NCBI GenBank assembly: GCA_037968995.1
Contig: JBBKWP010000409.1
Coordinates: forward strand, 1-18,750
Direction: 5' to 3'
DNA from: JAEXNA01 sp037968995
Lineage (GTDB): Bacteria > Vulcanimicrobiota > Xenobia > Xenobiales > JADMJV01
Length of the DNA: 18,750 nt
A model generated the notes under the pieces. It did not search any database. It was not told the DNA's origin and worked only from the letters and a program-made list of their open reading frames with translations. How positions within the stretch are numbered: the first letter of the stretch is position 1; every line of letters begins with the position of its first letter. The position numbers were made by a program, and so were the translations under genes. This document shows positions 14,330-18,750 of this stretch, one piece after another.

Positions 14330-16564
14330 TCAGGAGTTATCGGTGCGTTGAAAAGGGACAGGGGCGTGAAAGTTGAGGTCGCGTTGGGGAAACGGAATGG
14401 TGACATCGTTCTGGCGGAAAAGATGATCGATGGAGTAGCGGACCTGACTTTCGACGATCTTGCGGTCCATGGGGCGAAGGACCTTGAGCCAGAAATGGAC
14501 CGTGAAATTGAGCGACGAGTCGGCAAAGTCGTCGAAGGTGATGATGGGGGCGGGCGTCTTTTCGACCCGCTCTTCACCGAAGGCGGCCTTCTCCATCAAG
14601 CTGGTCACGAGCTTGGTGTCGCTTCCGTAAGCCACTCCCACTGTCACCGAGGTTCGCACCTGTTGATCGGCGAGAGTCCAATTCGTCACGCTGTTCTCCA
14701 GCAGAAACGAGTTGGGAACAACGACGTGAATCCCAGTTCCCATCAGAATACGGGTGGAACGAGCGCCAATCTCCTGGACCACCCCAGCGGTTCCCTCGAC
14801 TTCGATCAGGTCCCCAACCCTGACGGGCCTTTCCACCATCAAAATCAGACCGCTGATGAAATTGTTCAGAATGTTTTGCGCGCCAAAACCCACGGCGATC
14901 GCTAGGGTACCGCCCAAAAACGTAAAAATCGTCAAGGGAATGTTGACCACTCGCAGAGCGAATAAGAAAACGAAAAAGATAAAGAAATAGTGAAGCGTTC
15001 GCTCAATGTTAGCCCGACTGGCGTCGGTGATGGGAAGCTTGCGGAGAAGCTTCCTGCTCACCATTTTGGAGGCCCTGCCGACCGCTGTCAGTCCAAGAAT
15101 GAGAACCAACAGAGCGATGCTGACTTTCCCGACGGTGACGGAACTGTCGCCAATGGTGTAGAGTTCGGTGTTCCAAACCCCCATCAAGGTCGACCATCCT
15201 TGGCCCATCCGTTCCTGCCAAGTGACGTCCGCGTTTTGAGCTCTGATTTCACTCAGCAGACGATCCGCCAGGGCGCGGGTTTCTGACAAGTTCCTGAGGG
15301 CGTCCTCAATAGCGTCCTGGTGTTCCGCGATGGCTTGGGCTTCCACTGTGTCCCAGCGACGCTCGCCCTCGTTAGTGGCCTGGGGCGCTTCTTCTAGGGC
15401 TACCGCCATCCTCGAACGCAGTTGACTCAGCTCACTGGTGAGAACCTCTTGACGATTGTCCAAGCGCACGATCAAGCCGCTGGTGGCATCTTTGAGATTG
15501 CTCCAAGAGAGTCCCGGGGTGTCCTGGCTGAGCTGATACCGCTGAGCCCATAGGTCTTGCTGGGTAAGATTGAGTTCGAGAAGCTCTTCTAGAAGTGTCT
15601 TTTGCTGCTGATGGGTCGTGAGCCACTCGGATTTGGCCTGAATCTCAGATTCTTGGAGATCGTCATCGATGGCGTCTTCTTGCACTGACTTGAGTTCGAC
15701 GAGACTCCGTTCGGTAGCAACCTTCACCTCTTCGAGCTTTTCGCTCAGACGGCTGCGATCCGACTCTAGGGTCTCGATCTGCTTCCTGAGGGTGGATTCA
15801 GAAAACAAGATCTCGGGTTTCACGAGAGCGATCTTCTTGTTGAGAAGGTCTTGCTGCTTCTTGACCAATTCGATACCGCGCCGTGCGGTGCTCGCCTCTG
15901 CTTTGGCGAGTTCCAAGGCGAGTTCGGAAGCCGCCACCGCCGCGCCAGCTTTCTCGAGTTGACGGTCGAGTTCAAGGTCCACACCGTCGGTGTTCTGGGA
16001 ACGTTCCACTAGACGTCGGCGCTGAGCTTGACGCCCTTGGAGCTGTCCCTCCGCCAGTTCGAGGTTCGACTCGGCCGATCGGAGAGCCAGTTCTTCGGAT
16101 GCGAGTTTCTCCTGGGCCAGGCTCAGCTGCCCTTGAAAACTGTCCAAGGACGCGACCGAAAACGGGCGTTCATTCGCCAAGCCGTTCTGAGTGAAGTCTT
16201 GGAGGTCCTTATCGAGCTTTTCGATCTTGGTCTGCAAAAGAGCATCGGCTTCTTTGAGAGTGATGAGACGACGAAGATTGGTTTCCATTCTTCTCATGGA
16301 CTTGATGTAGGGCGGAGGAGTGGTGGGGTCGTCGATCACGTCACCTGAACTCGAAGGGGGAGCGGTCTTGAGCGATTCCTCCACCTTGCTCAGGCGCGCT
16401 CTGAGTTCGGAGAGCGACTGGAGCGCCTGGGGACTGGCGCCGGCACTCGGAGTGGCAGCGGGGCTTAGACTTGGGCTTTCGGACTGAGCAAAGCTCGGAA
16501 GCCCGAAAGCCCCCCAGAGCACCACGACAAGCAGCAAAGTTTTTATTTTAGAGATCGGTGTCAT
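14330..16564 (-). CDS. MscS-family mechanosensitive channel with large N-terminal coiled-coil domain
   Basis: 744 residues. A signal peptide (about 1-26, SKIKTLLLVVVLWGAFGLPSFAQ) is followed by a Ser/Pro/Ala linker and a long alpha-helical coiled-coil region (about 45-440) rich in Leu, Glu, Lys and Gln, predicted to be periplasmic. The membrane helices are about 478-497, 522-541 and the pore helix 543-578. The pore helix carries the MscS signature: FLGGTLAIAVGFGAQNILNN, then LILMVERPVRVGDLIEVEG and VVVPNSFLL. The C-terminal beta/alpha-beta vestibule ends near PQRDLNFH. Such channels open under membrane tension and release solutes on hypo-osmotic shock. The size and exported helical region resemble the MscK/KefA or MscM class, but with fewer membrane helices. 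Only a weak ribosome signal precedes the ATG at 16564. It probably heads a transcript with the GH13 gene. Confidence 0.94.
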   Translation of the reverse strand: MTPISKIKTLLLVVVLWGAFGLPSFAQSESPSLSPAATPSAGASPQALQSLSELRARLSKVEESLKTAPPSSSGDVIDDPTTPPPYIKSMRRMETNLRRLITLKEADALLQTKIEKLDKDLQDFTQNGLANERPFSVASLDSFQGQLSLAQEKLASEELALRSAESNLELAEGQLQGRQAQRRRLVERSQNTDGVDLELDRQLEKAGAAVAASELALELAKAEASTARRGIELVKKQQDLLNKKIALVKPEILFSESTLRKQIETLESDRSRLSEKLEEVKVATERSLVELKSVQEDAIDDDLQESEIQAKSEWLTTHQQQKTLLEELLELNLTQQDLWAQRYQLSQDTPGLSWSNLKDATSGLIVRLDNRQEVLTSELSQLRSRMAVALEEAPQATNEGERRWDTVEAQAIAEHQDAIEDALRNLSETRALADRLLSEIRAQNADVTWQERMGQGWSTLMGVWNTELYTIGDSSVTVGKVSIALLVLILGLTAVGRASKMVSRKLLRKLPITDASRANIERTLHYFFIFFVFLFALRVVNIPLTIFTFLGGTLAIAVGFGAQNILNNFISGLILMVERPVRVGDLIEVEGTAGVVQEIGARSTRILMGTGIHVVVPNSFLLENSVTNWTLADQQVRTSVTVGVAYGSDTKLVTSLMEKAAFGEERVEKTPAPIITFDDFADSSLNFTVHFWLKVLRPMDRKIVESQVRYSIDHLFRQNDVTIPFPQRDLNFHAPVPFQRTDNS

Positions 16565-16680
16565 GGCGTACGGGGCTCTTCAGATGAACCACCCGGCCGA
16601 TGTTCGTGACGGTCTTCCGGTATCCCGCTAAGGGCATCGGGATGTAAAGCGTGAACTGGCGTTCTTTCGCCAACGAAATC

Positions 16681-18414
16681 CTAGTCTTCTGTTAAACGAG
16701 GTGTTGCGGGTGTGTCGAACGAGTACTCCATAGCGGCTTCGTAGCCCGCTCGAATGATGGCATCAGCTTGGTGAAAATCGAACAGTCCGTAGCGCCCGGT
16801 TTCCGGCTGGATGTAGTGGTCCACGGAGTCGAGCAGGCGACCCTGAGAAGCCGCGCTGGCGAGCGTGGTGACCCGAACCAGAATCTCAAAAATGTGGGGA
16901 GCTGTGGTTTTCCCGCGCAGCTTCCTCCAGACTTGCTGTGTGATGCTGCCTTCGAAGTCTCGCATATCGATGGCCATTTCGTCTTTCGGATCGACATTGA
17001 CGGCCAAGATGCGCCCGCAATCGTAAGTCTTGGCGATGTCGGTAGGCAGGTTATTGAGAAGTCCCCCATCGAGCAGAAGGCTACCCTGGTAAGGAAACGG
17101 AGGAGCCACGCCGGGAACAGACATCCCCACCGAGAGCCACTGAACCAGGGGACCCTGATCGTGAACAAGAGACTTGGCCCGCGTGATGTCCGCGCTCATA
17201 CAGAAGAACGGCATAGGCAAATCTTCGATATTGGCCGCTCCAAAAAGACGACTCAATCGCCCCGACATTCGAGAGCCCTTGATCATGGAATAGAGTGGAA
17301 AGTTGTAATCTAGAAAAGGTCCAGCCTCGGTCCAGGACCAGCGGATATCACTCTCTACACGACGGGCTGACCGTCCTGAGGCATGCAGAGCCGCCACATA
17401 CCCTCCCATGCTGGTGCCACAGACCAGGTCCACTTCGATCTTTTTCTCTTCCAAGGCCCGCAGCACTCCGACATGAGCCAAGCCACGGGCTCCCCCACCG
17501 CCCAACACCAAACCCAGCGCCGTACCGTCGAGAAATCGCGCGACCCTTTTGGGGGCTTGACCCCAATCAAGGTGGTGGATCCCCACAGCCTCCCGGCCGT
17601 CCAGCCATCGCGAAGTGCCACGACGTTTCCCCGACCCCAACAGTACCAAAAGATTGCGAGAGGGCTTTTTGTGAATATCTGCCCAGTAATGTTCTAATGG
17701 ACCGGGCGATACAGGCTGCTTGGCGAGTCCGACGACGACCACGCGCTCGGCCTGGCGAAGGCAGCGCCGGCTCCAGCCGTCGAGCTTGCTCCGGCATTGA
17801 TAGAGGACGGTGTCGTATCGAGCTTCTTGCAGATCGAACCAGCCCGGCTCGGGCACCATGTCGGAGGGCGCGAACAAGGCGGACGCGTGGCGACTGTGCA
17901 GTTGATGCTGTAAGGCGGCGCAGAACCGCTCCACTTCGGGATGGTCGGTCAGCGGGATGATGGCGATGCTTCTCGGCTGTTTAGAAATCGGTTGAGGAGG
18001 GCTGATGAGACGGTCTGTCACCCCCAGCGCCAAGCGTAAAAGAATCTTGGGATCCTCGGAAAAGAGCTTCTCGAAGTCGGGGCGGTCAAGGCGCACCAGT
18101 CGACAGTCGCGCTCCGCCCGGACCGTGGTGTAGCGCTTTCCGTCACGCAACAGCGCGACCTCTCCGACGCACTGGCCCGCTCGAACTTCACGAATACGAC
18201 GGCGTCCCGACCACACTCCTAGGCGCCCGTACATCACAGCAAAGAAAGAGTGACCTTCTTCCCCTTCGCGGAACAGGTAGTCTCCGCGCTCGATCTCCTG
18301 GAAAGTACAGGCTTCAGCCACGCGTTCCATAACCGATTCGTCCAGACTCTGGAAGAATTCCGTGTTGCGGAGAAAGTCGATGATGGCACTCACGAAGCGA
18401 GCCTTCGGGCCCAT
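16681..18414 (-). CDS. Cyclic-nucleotide-binding/patatin-like phospholipase (NTE-type)
   Basis: 577 residues, no signal peptide. Residues ~15-130 form a cNMP-binding domain with a phosphate cassette at 84-100 (GEVALLRDGKRYTTVRA). Residues ~148-295 are a linker domain with Rossmann-like strands (SIAIIPLTDHPEVERF, ERVVVVGLAKQP). The patatin domain follows: oxyanion loop GGGGARG (305-311), nucleophile elbow GTSMG with S335, and catalytic Asp in DGG (449-451), giving the Ser-Asp dyad. This architecture is that of bacterial relatives of neuropathy target esterase, which hydrolyse (lyso)phospholipids; cAMP/cGMP binding is presumed to regulate them. The ATG at 18414 is the first start; a GTG at 18393 has AAGG eight bases upstream and may be the true start, losing seven residues. 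It is separated from the MscS gene by 116 nt with no clear terminator. Confidence 0.93.
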   Translation of the reverse strand: MGPKARFVSAIIDFLRNTEFFQSLDESVMERVAEACTFQEIERGDYLFREGEEGHSFFAVMYGRLGVWSGRRRIREVRAGQCVGEVALLRDGKRYTTVRAERDCRLVRLDRPDFEKLFSEDPKILLRLALGVTDRLISPPQPISKQPRSIAIIPLTDHPEVERFCAALQHQLHSRHASALFAPSDMVPEPGWFDLQEARYDTVLYQCRSKLDGWSRRCLRQAERVVVVGLAKQPVSPGPLEHYWADIHKKPSRNLLVLLGSGKRRGTSRWLDGREAVGIHHLDWGQAPKRVARFLDGTALGLVLGGGGARGLAHVGVLRALEEKKIEVDLVCGTSMGGYVAALHASGRSARRVESDIRWSWTEAGPFLDYNFPLYSMIKGSRMSGRLSRLFGAANIEDLPMPFFCMSADITRAKSLVHDQGPLVQWLSVGMSVPGVAPPFPYQGSLLLDGGLLNNLPTDIAKTYDCGRILAVNVDPKDEMAIDMRDFEGSITQQVWRKLRGKTTAPHIFEILVRVTTLASAASQGRLLDSVDHYIQPETGRYGLFDFHQADAIIRAGYEAAMEYSFDTPATPRLTED

Positions 18415-18441
18415 CGGGTAGGTTTCCGCTCATCAAGGGAC

Positions 18442-18465
18442 ATGTTTGTTGCGAACATATGGTGG
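18442..18465. promoter_or_regulatory. Dyad overlapping a LexA-like sequence in the divergent intergenic region
   Basis: ATGTTTG (18442-18448) and CGAACAT (18452-18458) form an inverted repeat with one mismatch around TTG. Separately, CGAACATATGGTGG (18452-18465) agrees with the Gram-positive SOS box CGAACRNRYGTTYC at 11 of 14 positions. It lies between the patatin gene start (minus) and the response-regulator start (plus), where an operator would be expected. No lexA or SOS gene is present, so this is tentative. Confidence 0.3.
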
Positions 18466-18631
18466 GCTTTATCAGGAAGTCAAGGCGTCTATGGCGAAAT
18501 GGCGAACGCTAGTAGCATGAAGACCTCATTAAGCTCGAGAAACCCCGACCGACCCGCTGAAGCGCCCTCTTGGGTTTGGTCCTTAGAGATTCACCACAAG
18601 CCCAGCGGAGCCAGCCAGGCCATCTGAAGCC

Positions 18632-18750
18632 ATGGAGTTCACCAGCGTTCATCTGCTTCTCGTCGAAGACTCAGCGACTGACCGCCTACTCGTCACCTAC
18701 CAGTTGTCGAAGGTGTCGAACCCGATATTCCGAGTGACTGAAGCGTTAAG
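18632..18750 (+). CDS. Response regulator receiver domain, N-terminal part (3' end outside window)
   Basis: The first 39 codons are visible and the frame is open at the window edge. MEFTSVHLLLVEDSATDRLL matches the first beta-strand and acidic pocket of a CheY-like receiver, with Glu12-Asp13 as the metal-binding acidic pair, followed by helix 1 (SATDRLLVTYQLSK). The phospho-accepting Asp and any output domain are beyond the window. ATG 18632 is the natural start: the receiver begins right after it and an in-frame TAG lies at 18584. A weak GAAG (18626-18629, two bases upstream) is the only ribosome signal. The gene is divergent from the cNMP/patatin gene across 217 nt, which holds the dyad at 18442-18465 and no other gene I can support. 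Confidence 0.75.
   Translation, partial: MEFTSVHLLLVEDSATDRLLVTYQLSKVSNPIFRVTEAL

Noticed and set aside
14000..14905. 301-codon plus-strand ORF opposite the GH13 and MscS genes
   Set aside because: It is antisense to two genes with intact catalytic or family motifs, has no recognisable domain and spans their junction; a shadow ORF caused by codon bias.
16652..16667. Short TGGCG/CGCCA stem between the patatin and MscS genes
   Set aside because: Five pairs with no T-run on either strand; too weak to call a terminator.
18250..18627. 125-codon plus-strand ORF at the right end
   Set aside because: Its first half is antisense to the cNMP-binding domain and the rest has no pattern; the response-regulator start at 18632 is the better gene.

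Overview
The window looks like chromosomal DNA of a free-living bacterium with a two-membrane (Gram-negative-type) envelope. It has moderate GC, dense coding, frequent GTG and TTG starts, and tightly overlapped genes. Signs of the lifestyle are two cyclic-di-GMP proteins (HD-GYP and PilZ), a large MscS-type channel with an exported coiled-coil region, a cyclic-nucleotide-gated patatin and a GH13 glucan enzyme. I cannot name the phylum. One protein (4896-5450) carries a pseudopilin-like C-terminal pattern that I associate from memory with candidate phyla such as Eremiobacterota/Vulcanimicrobiota (Xenobia), but this is weak evidence. I saw no insertion sequence, CRISPR array, tRNA or rRNA.

Layout. 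1-1237 (+): the end of a LysM protein, then an Fpg/Nei DNA glycosylase. 1252-2403 (-): a GAF/HD-GYP protein, convergent with nei and divergent from the next block. 2543-7121 (+): a compressed six-gene run of tandem PilZ protein, moaA, a cysteine-less NifU-like protein, a membrane protein with a pseudopilin-like domain, a small one-TM basic protein and an organophosphate (OPA/UhpC-type) MFS antiporter. Adjacent genes overlap or touch except for a 23-nt gap after moaA. 7122-7624: about 500 bases without a confident gene, holding one doubtful minus-strand ORF and a repeat/dyad region. 7625-8170 (+): an orphan gene of unknown function with its own ribosome site, followed by a 46-nt hairpin and a rho-independent terminator. 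8449-8703 (+): a small hypothetical. 8793-10162 (-): an alpha/beta hydrolase downstream of, and overlapping, a secreted or anchored protein. 10337-11320 (-): a DUF2804 protein. 11406-11678 (+): a small two-TM protein. 11783-16564 (-): a GH13 enzyme downstream of an MscS-family channel, 18 nt apart. 16681-18414 (-): a cNMP-binding/patatin lipase. 18632-end (+): the start of a response-regulator receiver domain.

How genes may work together. The HD-GYP phosphodiesterase and tandem PilZ receptor face each other across a 139-nt intergenic region with a 10-bp direct repeat, suggesting a small c-di-GMP module. The minus-strand cluster 11783-18414 combines osmotic release (MscS), alpha-glucan metabolism (GH13) and lipid hydrolysis (patatin), which could be an envelope/osmotic-stress set; this is inference from proximity. 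The least explained parts are the cysteine-less NifU-like protein in the moaA operon, the 146-nt out-of-frame overlap at 5305-5450, and the orphan gene at 7625 with its unusual flanking structures.
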